A stretch of DNA of 64,000 nucleotides from Rutidosis leptorrhynchoides (GCF_046630445.1 NC_092333.1:331811501-331875500); one strand, 5' to 3'; positions 10,538 through 21,299 are shown, counted from the first letter of the stretch. Program-made: numbers and translations. Notes: generated from the sequence alone by a model not told the origin.

Positions 10538-11948
10538 AGCATCCATAGGAATAACATCACAAGTAATCTCATCTTGATAAACACTACCAATAGAAAATGG
10601 AACAGTAACTTGGCGAGTGACCTTTACCTCATTGCCTTGGTTAAGCCATTGAAGTTTGTAGGGATGAGAATGCTTCTTTGTAACCAGCTCAAGTTTTTCC
10701 ACCATGTGAGCAGATCTTGCATTTGCACAGCTGCCTTCATCAAAAATCAGGCTGCATATTTTACCTTTAATTGTGCACCTTGAATGAAAGATGTTTTCAC
10801 GCTGGCTCTTATCTTCAACAGTTTCTGCTGTGTGCATTACTCTTCGAATCATCAAAAACTCTCCAATATCAGCAGTAACAAACTCTTCATTATCAAACTC
10901 ATCATATGCTGGTTCAATTTTAAAACCCCTTTCCAAATCTTCAACCTCCTTCAAAGTAAGAGCACGCTGATTAGGATATTGAGCTTGAAAATTCCCAAAT
11001 CCATGGCACTTGAAGCATTTTCTTCTATCATCTTTAGGACCAGCTACAACCTGCTCTTTGCCTTTAATGGCTTTTGATGTTGTCTCGTTATGCTTAGGCA
11101 GCATTGACGTTTGACCCTTCATAGGCAGCATTGCTGGCTTGGAATAAGACTTAAAATTAGTTTTCTTTTTTGCTTGTTTCTCCACTTGAATAGCCAACTT
11201 GAAAGCACTCTCAAAAGTCCATGGAGGCTGCATTTCAACTTGATCTATAATAGAAGCATTTAAGCCTCCAACGAATCTTGCTATAGTGTGTTCTTCAGCT
11301 TCTTTGACACTGGTACGAATTTTGAGCTGCTCAAAGTCTCTAATGTAATCAACAACATTCATGATGCCTTGCTTTAGTGTATTCATTTGGATATACAGAT
11401 CTTGCTTGTAAGCTTGAGGAACAAATCTTTTCTGCATAAACTCTTTTAATTTCGACCAGGTCTTGATGGTCTTATTTCCTTCATATTGCCTTTCCCTTTA
11501 TAGATTATCATACCACATTGAAGCATACTTCTTTAATCTGATTACAGCAACTTTAAAGGCCTTTTTATCATCATAGCCTTTAACTTCCATAATTCTATCC
11601 ATGGTCTGAACCCATTCATAGTAATCTTCAGGATTAGAGGACCCTTCAAAAATAGGTGGATCTATCTTGATATATTTCAAATCATCAGCTTGTTTCCTAT
11701 GCCTTCTTCTTCATTATGAAGAAGCATGAGATCCATCAGTATATCCATGGCTACCATCTTCAGATTCAGTACTAGAAGACACAATGGTTGTATCTCCATT
11801 TTTAGATCTAGCTCTATTTATTCTTGGCACACCATATTCCAACAAATTAACCATTCTTTCCATTCAAATATTGCAGAGCTTCAATAGCTATATCTCTTCG
11901 AAGATTATGAGCTTCTTCAAGAGTCATATGTCTAGGAATCTCAGCCAT
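10538..11948 (-). pseudogene. Ty3/Gypsy gag-protease remnant of element F
   Basis: The minus strand encodes a Gag N-terminus starting MAEIPRHMTLEEA at 11948. A stop and frameshift follow, then from 11680 a capsid-like Gag region (motifs IDPPIFEGSSNPEDYYEW and KKYASMWYDNL) and, past an in-frame TAA at 11498-11500, the rest of Gag. A CCHC knuckle region (CFKCHGFGN) has its His and last Cys replaced by Asn and Tyr. A retropepsin-like segment (LIFDEGSC, then YKLQWLN) follows and breaks off where the element E LTR begins at 10537. Gag packages the RNA and the protease matures the polyprotein. Reverse transcriptase and integrase are not in the window. Three lesions plus truncation make this a pseudogene. 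Confidence 0.85.
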
Positions 11949-12047
11949 TTCAAATCAGATCTGGAAATAAGCTTTTCAGCTCTAAAACATAGTATGAACT
12001 GAAACAACAAATCAAAATGATAAGAAAGCTTTGGATTAGAAACCTAA

Positions 12048-12059
12048 GCTCTAATACCA
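12048..12059 (-). promoter_or_regulatory. Primer binding site of element F (decayed)
   Basis: The minus strand reads TGGTATTAGAGC, one base off the Met-tRNA type, just downstream of the LTR end. Confidence 0.7.
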
Positions 12060-12062
12060 CGT

Positions 12063-13040
12063 TGATCCATAATTATGACTTTAAAACTGCAATTTGGAAT
12101 AAGCTTTCTTCACCTAACAGATCTGAACACGAAACCCCCAATTTGTAACAGTAAAAGCCCCAAAAAAGAGTATAAACTCTGAAAATAAGAACAAAAATGA
12201 TAAAGAATATAAACCCCAAATTGATAAAGATACCACCATAATTAGAGATCTAGAAACACTCCAAACCTTCAATTACAGCTGATAAAGATTCCACCACAAC
12301 TATAATATCAGATATGAAGATTTGGATTTCACCACAATGTTTGATAAAGTAACACCACAAACACTGATAAAGAAACCACTCTTAGCCACCAGAATCAAAG
12401 ATTCGTAGAGACACGAAGATTTTGTAAATAGATAAGCTCTATCAAACTTTCATTCATTCATCAACTGAGTTTTACAATTACAAGAGCTCTCTATTTATAG
12501 AAGAAGCATAACAGCTACTTTTTAGATAAGACAAAAACATAAAAAGGAAAAGGAGACAAAAAGGACAAATAATTACAAATTAGTCAATAAGAATAAAGGA
12601 CATAATCTGCAAAAAGCCTGTCATTTGGTAGTGCTCCTCCCATGATAAAAAGCAGCCAATGATAGATGAGAATCTTCCTTGGACAGCTAACATTCTAGAA
12701 CATCCACGCACGTGTTAAGCACATAACCTGGCTGGTTTATTGAAAGCATAAGTTAAACTTAACTTGAATCGTATCTGCAAGTTGTCCTTTTAGAAAGAAA
12801 ATAGCGTCATTTACTGGTTGTGCTAAAGTTCATCTTGCTGATTGTACTGAAGTTCGTTTGCTGGCCCAACTACTGGTTCTTCTTCTTTGCTAGCTTGCCA
12901 TCAACTGTCAAAATCTTTATTCATGAAAACTTAACTACTTCAGTTTAAGGACTAACCCTCTTGAACCAGCTCCAAAAATACCTAGATGATAAGAAAGAGA
13001 TGGCAACACGACCATTGCTTGACCTGACTCGGGTGTAACA
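12063..13040 (-). repeat. 5' LTR of element F (about 978 bp)
   Basis: On the minus strand it starts TGTTACACCCGAG at 13040 and ends near ATGGATCA at 12063, next to the PBS. A TATAAATA box lies at 12492-12499 (minus). The gag remnant follows downstream. Confidence 0.75.
12492..12499 (-). promoter_or_regulatory. TATA box of the element F LTR
   Basis: TATAAATA on the minus strand, followed by an AT-poor leader, at a position expected for LTR transcription. Confidence 0.55.
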
Positions 13041-13715
13041 TCTTTTGAGCTTGTGCTGGTTGTATTGGTGGTTACATTGCCCAGCTCACCCGCATCACTT
13101 TCTATCTCCTTTATGTTTACAACAATGAAGATGATTCAAACAATTCAGATGTTTAAGTTGTTTATGATATAAACTAAGAACCATGTGTTTGTGTTTAGTT
13201 GTTATAACTTGTATGTATGTGGTAGAACAATGTCATGTGTTGGTAGGTTAAATAGTAAGTTGGCATATTTTGTACCTTAACTACTGTTGAGGATATTTTG
13301 TAGTATTACGCTGATTTTAATACTAATCTGTACAATACCAATTTCCTAAATAGCTTAACAACACACAATTTGAGGCTCAAAGTTGGTGTACTAGTTATGT
13401 TACTTCGAAATATTGATCAGGCAGTCGTCCAACACACTTTGAATGGAAGAGTCTAACAATAAGCCTTTCACAATTTTGCATACCAAATACGATACAAACT
13501 GAATTTGTAATAACCATCATCTAAAAAAAACCGTGGCATCGCGTAGTCCAAACATTCTGTAGTTATTAAATACTTTAGGATAAAACTTATTGTAGTTATT
13601 AAACACATAATTTGATGCCAAAACACTTTCACTATGAATGAAACATCCTTAATTACATCATTAACTAACCTAATTCATAACATCACACCAAAATAGCAAG
13701 AACAGTTACATACAT

Positions 13716-14183
13716 TCATCCAACTATCAAAATAGCAACTGCAACACATAAGACAGCCGTAAGTGCTATCATAGATAAAAACAATTTATCATAAACTTCC
13801 AGCTTTGTCTTGAAAATAGCTAAGTCTTTTGTGAGTTTCAAATCTTCAACATCATGAATTCGAGGGTCCAATTTTTTAGTTTCCAAATCATTTTGTATAG
13901 AAAATCTTTGTAATGTTGGTTTGGAAGCTCATCATTAAGAAACATAAAAAATTTACACTTTCTTTGTTTATTCTGCAAAAGAAACAATCAATTGGGGAAA
14001 AAAATTAAAAACTTAAAATTAGGGCAAATTGAGCACTTACAAATATTGGACACACAACGAATCTTCTTCCTGGGTTTGCATGAGTCCATCAATTACATCA
14101 TATACTTGATATCCACAATCACAATATTTTCTTCATGGCATTGGGTTCGTGTTGTTTAAAGAATATGACGAATGAGCAGCCAT
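13716..14183 (-). pseudogene. zf-GRF domain protein pseudogene, two exons, C-terminal membrane segment
   Basis: Read on the minus strand, exon 1 (14183-14041) starts MAAHSSYSLNNTNPMP, hits an in-frame TGA, then gives a CDCG motif and, in another frame, NPGRRFVVCPIF. A GTAAGT donor follows. A 68-bp intron ends in TTTTGCAG, and exon 2 (13972-13716) gives NKQRKCKFFMFLNDELPN, the second half of a GRF zinc finger. After a further one-base shift, exon 2 ends with a hydrophobic segment of about 20 residues before the stop. This layout (single GRF finger, then a C-terminal transmembrane segment) is typical of small plant zf-GRF proteins. The TGA and two shifts argue it is dead. It lies inside the CACTA element, so it may be a captured gene fragment. 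Confidence 0.7.
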
Positions 14184-14394
14184 GGTTTGAGACTTGAGTT
14201 TTCTAGGTTTGAAAAGTATGGAGTAAATAAAAAAAGTTAACAATGCTTTAACTATTGATCGACGACCATGTTTTTTGGGCCATGTTGTTTAGGCCAAATA
14301 AATAAAAAAATGAATTCATTAAATATGGCTCAACCACGATTCCCAGTTGAAAATCTGATCTGTTATACACACATTTTTAATTTTTGAAACAAAA

Positions 14395-14475
14395 ATGACA
14401 AAAGGTGGATTTGAACCCAGGTAAATCAGTTGAAAAGGTCACACATAAACCACTAGACTATCAATGCTTTTGAAT
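14395..14475 (-). repeat. tRNA-derived (SINE-like) fragment
   Basis: The minus strand has an A-box-like TAGTCTAGTGG (14460-14450) and a B box GGTTCAAATCC (14417-14407), the spacing expected for RNA polymerase III promoters of tRNA genes. No cloverleaf or full SINE body could be confirmed. Confidence 0.5.
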
Positions 14476-14560
14476 ATTGAATGGAAGTTCAATTATATAA
14501 TACTTGAATTAGTTTTGTAACAAAAGTGAAATAATATGAATTAAATAGTAAATGTCATAA

Positions 14561-15440
14561 GTGCATTTTTTCGCAACCATAATTTAAGGGTCCTATGATA
14601 ATTAGGACCCTAAATACCCAAGCGTCATATTGTTATGACCTTATTATCTTGTTGGTCACTCATTATGAGACACCAACACGATAATATCCTAATAAGTCCA
14701 TTTTATCGCAACCACGATTTAAGGGTCCTATAATAATTAGGATCTTAAATACCCAAGCGTCCTATTTTTATGACCTTATTATCTTATTGGTCACTTATTA
14801 TGAGACACCAACAAGATAATGTCCTAATAAGTGCATTTTTCGCAACCACAATTTAAGGGTCCTATTATAATCAGGACCTTAGATAACCAAGCGTCCTATT
14901 GTTATGACCTTATATTTTGTTGGTCACTCATTATGAAACACCAACAAGATAATCTCCTAATAAGTTCATTTTTATGCAACCACAATTTAAGGGTCCTATG
15001 ATAATTAGGACCTTAAATACCCAAGCATCCTATTGTTATGACCTTATTATCTTGTTGGTCACTCCTTATGTGACACCAACAAGATAATGTCATAGGAAGT
15101 CCATTTTTATGCAACCACATTTTAAGGGTCCTATTATCATTAGTACCTTAAATACCCAAGCGTCCTATTTTTATGACCTTGTTATCTTGTTGGTCACTAA
15201 TAATGAGACGCGAACAAGATAATGTCCTAAGAAGTCCATTTTTATGCAACCACATTTTAAGGGTCCTATGATCCTTAATACCTTAAATACCCAAGTGTCC
15301 TATTATTATGACCTTATTATCTTGTTGGTCACTAATTATAAGACGCCAACAAGATAATGTCCTAATAGATCCATTTTTATGCAACCATAATTTAAGGGTC
15401 CTATGATAATTAGGACCTTAAATACCCGAGCATCCTATTG
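14561..15440. repeat. 135-bp tandem repeat array, seven units
   Basis: Units begin at 14561, 14696, 14831, 14964, 15099, 15234 and 15368. Each contains CGCAACC or TGCAACC, TTTAAGGGTCCTA, ATACCCAAGCGTC and GACACCAACAAGATAAT-like blocks. The last unit is partial. Confidence 0.9.
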
Positions 15441-15789
15441 TTATAAACATGTATATCAAATGAGTGACTCAAGCGTCCTATATATCATAGTGTGACTCAC
15501 CTTCTAAGTGTCCTATAAAAATATAGAATAATAGGACCCCAACAAATAATGTGTTATATTAAAGAACTTTTTAGGACCAAGATTATAAGCGTATCTAATA
15601 ATATGACCCAAAAATCATGTGTCCTATTCTATAACTTTTTAGGACCCCACTTTATAAGTGTAATGCATTTTAGGACACCACTACTTTTTCATATATCTAA
15701 TGGGACCCCCAGAATTTCCCAGTCCCAATTTATGGTTGCTTGGGATGCTTTTTCAGTGGGGTCCCAGACGAGGGGTCCTATAAAGTCAG

Positions 15790-15802
15790 TTTTCTTGTAG
15801 TG
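15790..15802 (-). repeat. CACTA terminal inverted repeat end
   Basis: The reverse complement reads CACTACAAGAAAA, a characteristic En/Spm terminus. Confidence 0.75.
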
Positions 15803-17448
15803 ATCCATGCTTTTTCATCTCTTTCTCCTTCTGGCTCTACCTCTTCTTCCTCATTCCAAATAACATTGATACGTAACTCTGGTGTTGGGTCTCTTTCATT
15901 GTTTCATTCTTTCTTTCATCATACTGATATCTATCCTCCCTTCTCTTCTAATCTCTCTACCCACCGTTTCTAGATTTTTTTTTTTGCCATGCAAACCTTT
16001 TGTTTGAGTCATTCCTTCTGTATTGTTTTCCAGGTAACAAGTTTTTCAACTCTCCAGCTTTTATTTTAGAAATTATTTCCCTCTATAAGGATTTGCAGTT
16101 ATCTGTATCATGACCATAAGCTTCATGGAAATCACACCAAATATCACTTTTTGATCCTTCCCGCTCTTCCATGGGTGCAGGAGGGTTGAAAGTTTCTTTG
16201 ATTGGTTCAGTAAACAAGATTTGGCCATGATCAATGGATGTCTCTCCAGCGGACTGCGATCGTGATAATAGTCGTTTGGATGATTGTTGCCTCACCAACC
16301 ATGATGCTGACTTTGGTAATTGTTATCATTTATGCGTTGATGCCTTTCCAGATACCATCCTTCGTTGTGCTGTTTGTAATTCCTTTCAAACCTCCGTTGT
16401 CCCATTTCTCCAGCCCTTAAGTATTTTTGTGCTATTATTAATGCTTGATGCAAGGTTTTAGGTATATCATACCGTAGTGCATGGATGAGGCTTAAAAAAT
16501 GACATTGATCTAAATAGGAGATAAAACTAGATAATAACTGATTCTGGTAAATCTGGAATCTTTTGACAATCAACATTGTAGCGTTTCATAAAATTGATCA
16601 ACGATTCACTGTTAGGCATCGTGATTTCATGCATCCAAGTGTGTTAATGTACAACTTCTCAAGCTCTGACATTGCATGACAAATTTAGCTCGTAAATCAA
16701 ACAAACTAGTAATACTTCTGGGCGGTAGACCTTCAAACCATTCTCTTGCCATTTTTTGTAACACCGTCGAAAACATATGACAGACAACTTCATCATCCTA
16801 ATGTTATAATCTCATTACTCCTTCAAACATGGTTAAAAAATCCGCTGGGTCTTATGTCCCATCATAAACATCAATTGATGGTATTCACAAATTTCTCAGA
16901 ACTGGATAATTTTTTATACGATTTATGAAAAAATGGGTTGATTCTGCCATTGCTGGCAGCTTAGTTGCTTGTTCTCCTCTTATGAGTGCAAAGAAATTGT
17001 CTACCGCCGTTGCGCGAATAGCGGGATGCGCTAGCTTTTGCTTATACTTTAATGACACTGTTTATGTTAAGATCCCATCTAACATTCTAGTTGCCATTTC
17101 CTCATATGTAACTTCCTCTTCCTCTTCTCTGAATTCCACTTCATTCTCCAAAAAATACTCATCATCGTGCTCTTGTTCTGAATCATTAACCAAAGTGACC
17201 AATTGTTCAAGTAACTTGAACAACTGTTGTTTAGAAACTATTTTCCCTTTGTTCGTATGCTTTCTCTTAACTTCATATGCTCTTTTGAAGGATACATTCT
17301 ATGTAGATGTTTTATTTACAAGTTTTTCTGATACCTCAGTTTTTGCGTGTTCATCCTCCTCAATAGATACCTCTTCTAAAGTGAGCCTATTAGGTGGTAG
17401 ATTCTCAACAAGGGGTTCATTGATTGTCTCAAATGGAACATGTTGAAG
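15803..17448 (-). pseudogene. Decayed Ty3/Gypsy gag (Tat-like) of element G
   Basis: On the minus strand several frames give Gag pieces in the expected order. First is an acidic N-terminus (NEPLVENLPPNRLTLEEV, near 17430-17370), then a degenerate middle, then a capsid-like stretch around 16620-16300 with NSESLINFMKRYN and EMGQRRFERNYKQH. Last is a CDFHEAYGHDTDNCKSL motif (about 16130-16085), a Cys/His box characteristic of plant Tat-type Gag. Stops and shifts separate the pieces. The CACTA end abuts it at 15802 and the composite LTR element interrupts its start at 17449. The matching leader and PBS lie beyond that insertion at 21300-21357. Confidence 0.75.
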
Positions 17449-17453
17449 ATATG

Positions 17454-17605
17454 TGATGCATATCCATATGATCCAGGTGGATCGAGCCCAACAATAATGA
17501 TGGATGCTTATTTGGACCGTGGTTACGAACAGGCAAATGAATTGAAATATTGAGATATGCATGAGTGAAGATAAAGTTTAAAGATAATTGGAGTCAAAAT
17601 TTAAA

Positions 17606-17674
<69 letters not shown>

Positions 17675-18003
17675 AGATAAGATTCCAAGAGATTTTTATT
17701 TGAAATAAATATTAGATTGATAACTAATATAGTTGATAGTTGATGATACTCCGTATTACAATTCACGTGAAGCTTCTAGGCGTTCGTAGCTACGGAGTTA
17801 GTTAAGGAGTATTTGTTATGCATTTTATTATTCAGGTATCTAGTCTAGCTATATATAGCGATGGTAGTCTTAGTTTTCAGTCAGTTTTTGATATTGAATA
17901 AATAAAATACGTGTTTACGTTTTGTTACAAAGTAGCCATATTGGCTTTTGTTTCATTTATCTTTATTCATTTTAATATCTGTTTGGCCACGATTCTCGCA
18001 TTA
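17454..18003 (+). repeat. LTR-1 of the composite element (550 bp)
   Basis: Runs from TGATGCATATCC to TCTCGCATTA. It is nearly the same sequence as the two 505-bp LTRs of element X on the opposite strand; the extra length is mostly an (ATT)n tract at 17606-17673. No PBS follows it, so the adjoining internal region is deleted. Confidence 0.8.
17606..17673. repeat. (ATT)n microsatellite
   Basis: Over 20 units inside LTR-1. The X copies have far fewer units at the same place. Confidence 0.95.
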
Positions 18004-18150
18004 TAATGACTACACGTCTAAGATTGAACTCCCGGTTCGTTATAATGTATTCGCCACTTTTAAGATTACTAATTTCTCATCACATGTCAATTATAATGGC
18101 GATGTCAATGACGTAGACTCGAGGACGAGTCTTGTCGAAGAAGGGGAGAA
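18004..18150 (+). pseudogene. Truncated internal region ending in a polypurine tract
   Basis: Encodes a short C-terminal piece ending DSRTSLVEEGENDA, whose DNA includes GAAGAAGGGGAGAA just before LTR-2. The same ending occurs before the LTRs at 19098 and (minus) 19919. Confidence 0.65.
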
Positions 18151-18615
18151 TGATGCAGGATTTGGTCAAGTTGGGTACGCAGAACTTGGGTTGCAAAATT
18201 ATTGGACCAAAATTATGAAGCTAAATGGTGGGCCATCAATTGTTGGGCTACATGATTATTTTGGTGAAACAACACTTGGGCCCCCTTATGGACTTGTGAG
18301 CATATCTCGGAAGGAAAAAACGGAACAGTATAAGATAAACAAGAAAGTTGGATAACAATTGAAAAGCTGCACCTTCTTTTTAATTTAAATATTTTACTCT
18401 TATCTATAAGTTTATCTATTGTTTAGTTTATTTATATGTAGTGAGTGTATGCTTTTAGAAATTAGATTTGGTTATTTTTTTATCGTGAATAAGAAACTAA
18501 AACCGTGAAGGTTTATTCATCAGTTATACTGTGAAAGTTAGCTTTTATCCTTTGTTTAAACCGAGAAGGTTTAATATCTATCATTCTATTTAGCCACGAT
18601 CCTTAAACTACGTTA
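18151..18615 (+). repeat. LTR-2 of the composite element (465 bp)
   Basis: Runs from TGATGCAGGATTTGG to CTACGTTA, followed two bases later by a PBS-like TGGTATCAGAT. Confidence 0.7.
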
Positions 18616-18617
18616 GG

Positions 18618-18628
18618 TGGTATCAGAT
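18618..18628 (+). promoter_or_regulatory. Primer binding site after LTR-2
   Basis: TGGTATCAGAT, one base off the initiator-tRNA complement at its end, eight bases before the ATG at 18636. Confidence 0.7.
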
Positions 18629-18635
18629 TTCAGGC

Positions 18636-19281
18636 ATGGCTAAACAAGCTGAGATTGAGAGCTTGAATCGCAAGATTCAAGAGTTAGAAGACATGCAATA
18701 TCTCTTGCGTCATATAGAGATGAAGCTTGAAAATCCAAAATTTTTAGGAGAGGCTCAACCGGATGACTTTGTTGATTCGGTTGATCAAGTTTTCAACATG
18801 GAATACGTTTCTGATTTTTGTGTGGTTGAAGATACCATCTTATGATACTGACGGTGATGAAGATAAATGCGAGTCACAAGAGGACGGGTTGAAAATGCCA
18901 ATCGATCATGAGAGTGAAGATGAGACGGTTGATGATCTTTTTTGTGTGTTGAAAAAAATTAACAGCACATGCAACATTGAAGTCCTAGATCGTTACAATA
19001 TTTCGGTCAATTTTAATGTCACGAATTTGTTCCCGTATGTTGGTAAACGCGACGATGATCTAGACTCGAGGACGAGTCTTTTTGAAGAAGGGGAGAATGA
19101 TGCATACGGGCTTGATAAAGAGTGGCGTACGTTGGGCCAAGAAGAGAACCTTTGGGCCGAAGTAGATTTAGAAACAATAAAAAACAATTGGGACGGTTAC
19201 ATATGGAATGATATATTAAGGATTACAAAGTGGGCCAGCTGGAAGCCAACCATATGTGCTGATTCATTGCCTGGAGATTAG
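18636..19281 (+). pseudogene. Gag-like ORF of the composite element
   Basis: Begins MAKQAEIESLNRKIQELEDM, a coiled-coil N-terminus. A segment resembling the start of a Gag domain follows (LENPKFLGEAQPDDFVDSV), then a stop at 18843-18845. Another frame continues with an acidic stretch (YDTDGDEDKCESQEDG) and the DSRTSLFEEGENDA ending over the polypurine tract, running into LTR-3. It appears to join the start of a gag to the very end of a pol region, as in internal deletion derivatives of Ty3 elements. One frame break. Confidence 0.6.
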
Positions 19282-19414
19282 ATGAAGACTTTTTGGATTA
19301 GTTATCTACAAGCCATGCATTTAATTGATGTTTTTATCTACACGTATTTATTTTAAATTTTAAAATGTTCTTATCTATTAGTTATCTATATTAGCGACTA
19401 TAATGTAGGGAACG

Positions 19415-19919
19415 TAATGCGAGAATCGTGGCCAAATAGATATTAAAACGAATAAAGATAAATGAAACAAAAGCCAATATGGCTACTTTGTAACAAAACG
19501 TAAACATGTATTTTATTTATTCAATATCAAAAACTGACTGAAAACTAAGACTACCATCGCTATATATAGCTAGACTAAATAACTGAATAATAAAATGTAT
19601 AACAAATACTCCTTAACTAACTCCGTAGCTACGAACGCCTAGAAGCTTCACGTGAATTGTAATACGGAGTAACATCAACTATCAACTATATTAGTTATCA
19701 TTCTAATATTTATTTCAAATAAAAATCTCTTGGAATCTTATCTATTAATAATAATAATAATAATAATTTTAAATTTTGACTCCAATTATCTTTAAACTTT
19801 ATCTCCACTCATGCATATCTCAATATTTCAATTCATTTGCCTGTTCGTAACCACAGTCCAAATAAGCAGCCATCATTATTGTTGGGCTCGATCCACCTCG
19901 ATCATACGGATATGCATCA
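19415..19919 (-). repeat. 3' LTR of element X (505 bp)
   Basis: On the minus strand it starts TGATGCATATCC at 19919 after GAAGAAGGGGAGAA and ends CGCATTA at 19415. Confidence 0.9.
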
Positions 19920-20518
19920 TTCTCCCCTTCTTCCAAAAGACTCGTCCTCGAGTCTACAACTTCAAAGATTGTAACATCTAAGTGATCCTCAAAAACTACA
20001 CAAATAATATTTTCTTCATTGGATGTATAAATTATTGCAACAAGAGCATAGAGATGGTCTTGGACACCAAAATCAACATCTTTAATGAAATTGTTCTTCA
20101 AATCAACATCAACATTGTACATGTTGGTGTTTTTATTAGTAACTACTTCAAACTCACTTTCATCATCAGATTTAGAAAAAGAAAAAAATTCCTCACCATC
20201 AGTATCATAGATGGGTTCGGTATCATAAGGGAATTCTCCATCATCACCATCTGTATCATAGATGGGTTCAGAATCATAGATGGATAATTCATCCTCACCA
20301 TCGGTATCACAGTTGGTTTCTGAATCGATTCGTTCCGAATTGTACCGTGCGGGGAATCATTGTTGGTTCAGTTCCAACTCGACGATTCGCTTATATAATC
20401 GTTCAATTTCTGCGTCTCGAGGGTCTTCGTTGCCTCTTTCGGCGTGTCTACGATTATCCCCATCACTGCCTCGATCGGCGATTCTGCAATAGTCTCCTCG
20501 ATAACCTCCACGAAACAT
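19823..20518 (-). pseudogene. Gag-like ORF of element X with one opal stop
   Basis: From the ATG at about 20518 the minus strand reads MFRGGYRGDYCRIADRGS and then a short helix with heptads (DAEIERLYKRIVELELNQQ). A single TGA follows, and the same frame continues through an acidic repeat with three copies of a YDTDG-type unit to DSRTSLLEEGENDA and on into the 3' LTR, ending near 19823. With the stop it is about 232 codons. The N-terminal part has the character of a Ty3 Gag start and the C-terminal part that of the pol end overlying the polypurine tract. Capsid, knuckle and all enzymes are absent, so mobility would depend on another element. Confidence 0.65.
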
Positions 20519-20535
20519 TGTTTGGCCAAAACCTG

Positions 20536-20547
20536 GCTCTGATACCA
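20536..20547 (-). promoter_or_regulatory. Primer binding site of element X
   Basis: The minus strand reads TGGTATCAGAGC, two bases from the 5' LTR end at 20550. Confidence 0.9.
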
Positions 20548-20549
20548 AA

Positions 20550-21054
20550 TAATGCGAGAATCGTGGCCAAACAGATATTAAAACGAATAAAGATAAATGA
20601 AACAAAAGCCAATATGGCTACTTTGTAACAAAATGTAAACACGTATTTTATTTATTCAATATCAAAAACTGACTGAAAACTAAGACTACCATCGCTATAT
20701 GTAGCTAGACTAGATAACTGAATAATAAAATGCATAACAAATACTCCTTAACTAACTCCGTAGCTACGAACGCCTAGAAGCTTCACGAGAATTGTAATAC
20801 GGAGTAACATCAACTATCAACTATATTGGTTATCAATCTAATATTTATTTCAAATAAAAATCTCTTGGAATTTTATCTATTAATAAGAATAATAATAATA
20901 ATTTTAAATTTTGACTCCAATTATCTTTAAACTTTATCTCCACTCATGCATATCTCAATATTTCAATTCATTTGCCTGTTCGTAACCACGGTCCAAATAA
21001 ACAGCCATCATTATTGTTGGGCTCGATCCACCTGGATCATACGGATATGCATCA
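20550..21054 (-). repeat. 5' LTR of element X (505 bp)
   Basis: Same length and ends as the copy at 19415-19919; offset 1135 bp. Confidence 0.9.
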
Positions 21055-21299
21055 GAACGGTAGTGGTAGTATTTAAAGATGACGGATGTTTTTATTTGGG
21101 TAGTTGATTAATGTTATTTGTTATTCGTGAAGAATAAAATTTATAGCCGAGAAGGCTTGGTTTCTTTTTAGCAATTATATTTTGGTGTGTAATATCCAAT
21201 CATATTTTGCTATTTGTATTGGTGAGTAATATCCAATACTAATTATCTATCCAATCTTAATTGTTTAACCCATCGATCCTTTCATTCCGCATTAATATG

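Larger units (their letters stand above)
13041..15802. mobile_element. CACTA (En/Spm-type) DNA transposon, one end and subterminal region
   Basis: The right end reads TTTTCTTGTAGTG, the reverse complement of the CACTACAAGAAAA terminus typical of plant CACTA elements. Inside it are many GGGTCCTA/AGGACCC words in both orientations and seven 135-bp tandem units, as expected of a subterminal repeat region. The opposite terminus was not found, so the left limit (13041, the edge of the F LTR) is only an outer bound. A broken zf-GRF gene and a tRNA-like fragment lie inside. The three bases after the end are ATC; a matching 3-bp duplication could not be located. Confidence 0.65.
19415..21054 (-). mobile_element. 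Element X: 1640-bp compact non-autonomous LTR retrotransposon
   Basis: GAACG is duplicated at 19410-19414 and 21055-21059. Two 505-bp LTRs (5' LTR 20550-21054, 3' LTR 19415-19919 on the minus strand) flank a 630-bp internal region with a perfect PBS and a polypurine tract. It carries one gag-like ORF and no polymerase. Size and structure resemble TRIM or small Gag-bearing terminal-repeat elements. The LTRs look very similar to each other, so insertion was fairly recent. Confidence 0.9.
19098..21294 (+). repeat. LTR-3 of the composite element, interrupted by element X
   Basis: Left part 19098-19414 starts TGATGCATACGG after a polypurine tract; right part 21060-21294 ends TTCCGCATTA before the ATATG duplication. 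Together they total about 552 bp. Element X and one GAACG copy lie between. Confidence 0.75.
17449..21299 (+). mobile_element. Composite compact LTR element with duplication ATATG
   Basis: ATATG flanks the unit at 17449-17453 and 21295-21299. Order: LTR-1 (17454-18003), short internal stretch with polypurine tract (18004-18150), LTR-2 (18151-18615), PBS and gag-like internal region (18616-19097), and LTR-3 (19098-19414 plus 21060-21294, split by element X). All three LTRs start TGATGCA after GAAGAAGGGGAGAA and end in a TTA, yet their bodies differ. LTR-1 matches the LTRs of X, whereas LTR-2 and LTR-3 resemble each other only in part. It has no polymerase, so it is non-autonomous. Confidence 0.75.

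Noticed and set aside
10478..11077. Two plus-strand ORFs of about 100 codons
   Set aside because: Shadows of the gag-protease frame of element F.
16925..17446. 173-codon plus-strand ORF, Ser-rich
   Set aside because: It is the reverse strand of the element G gag remnant, whose minus-strand reading has recognisable Gag motifs.
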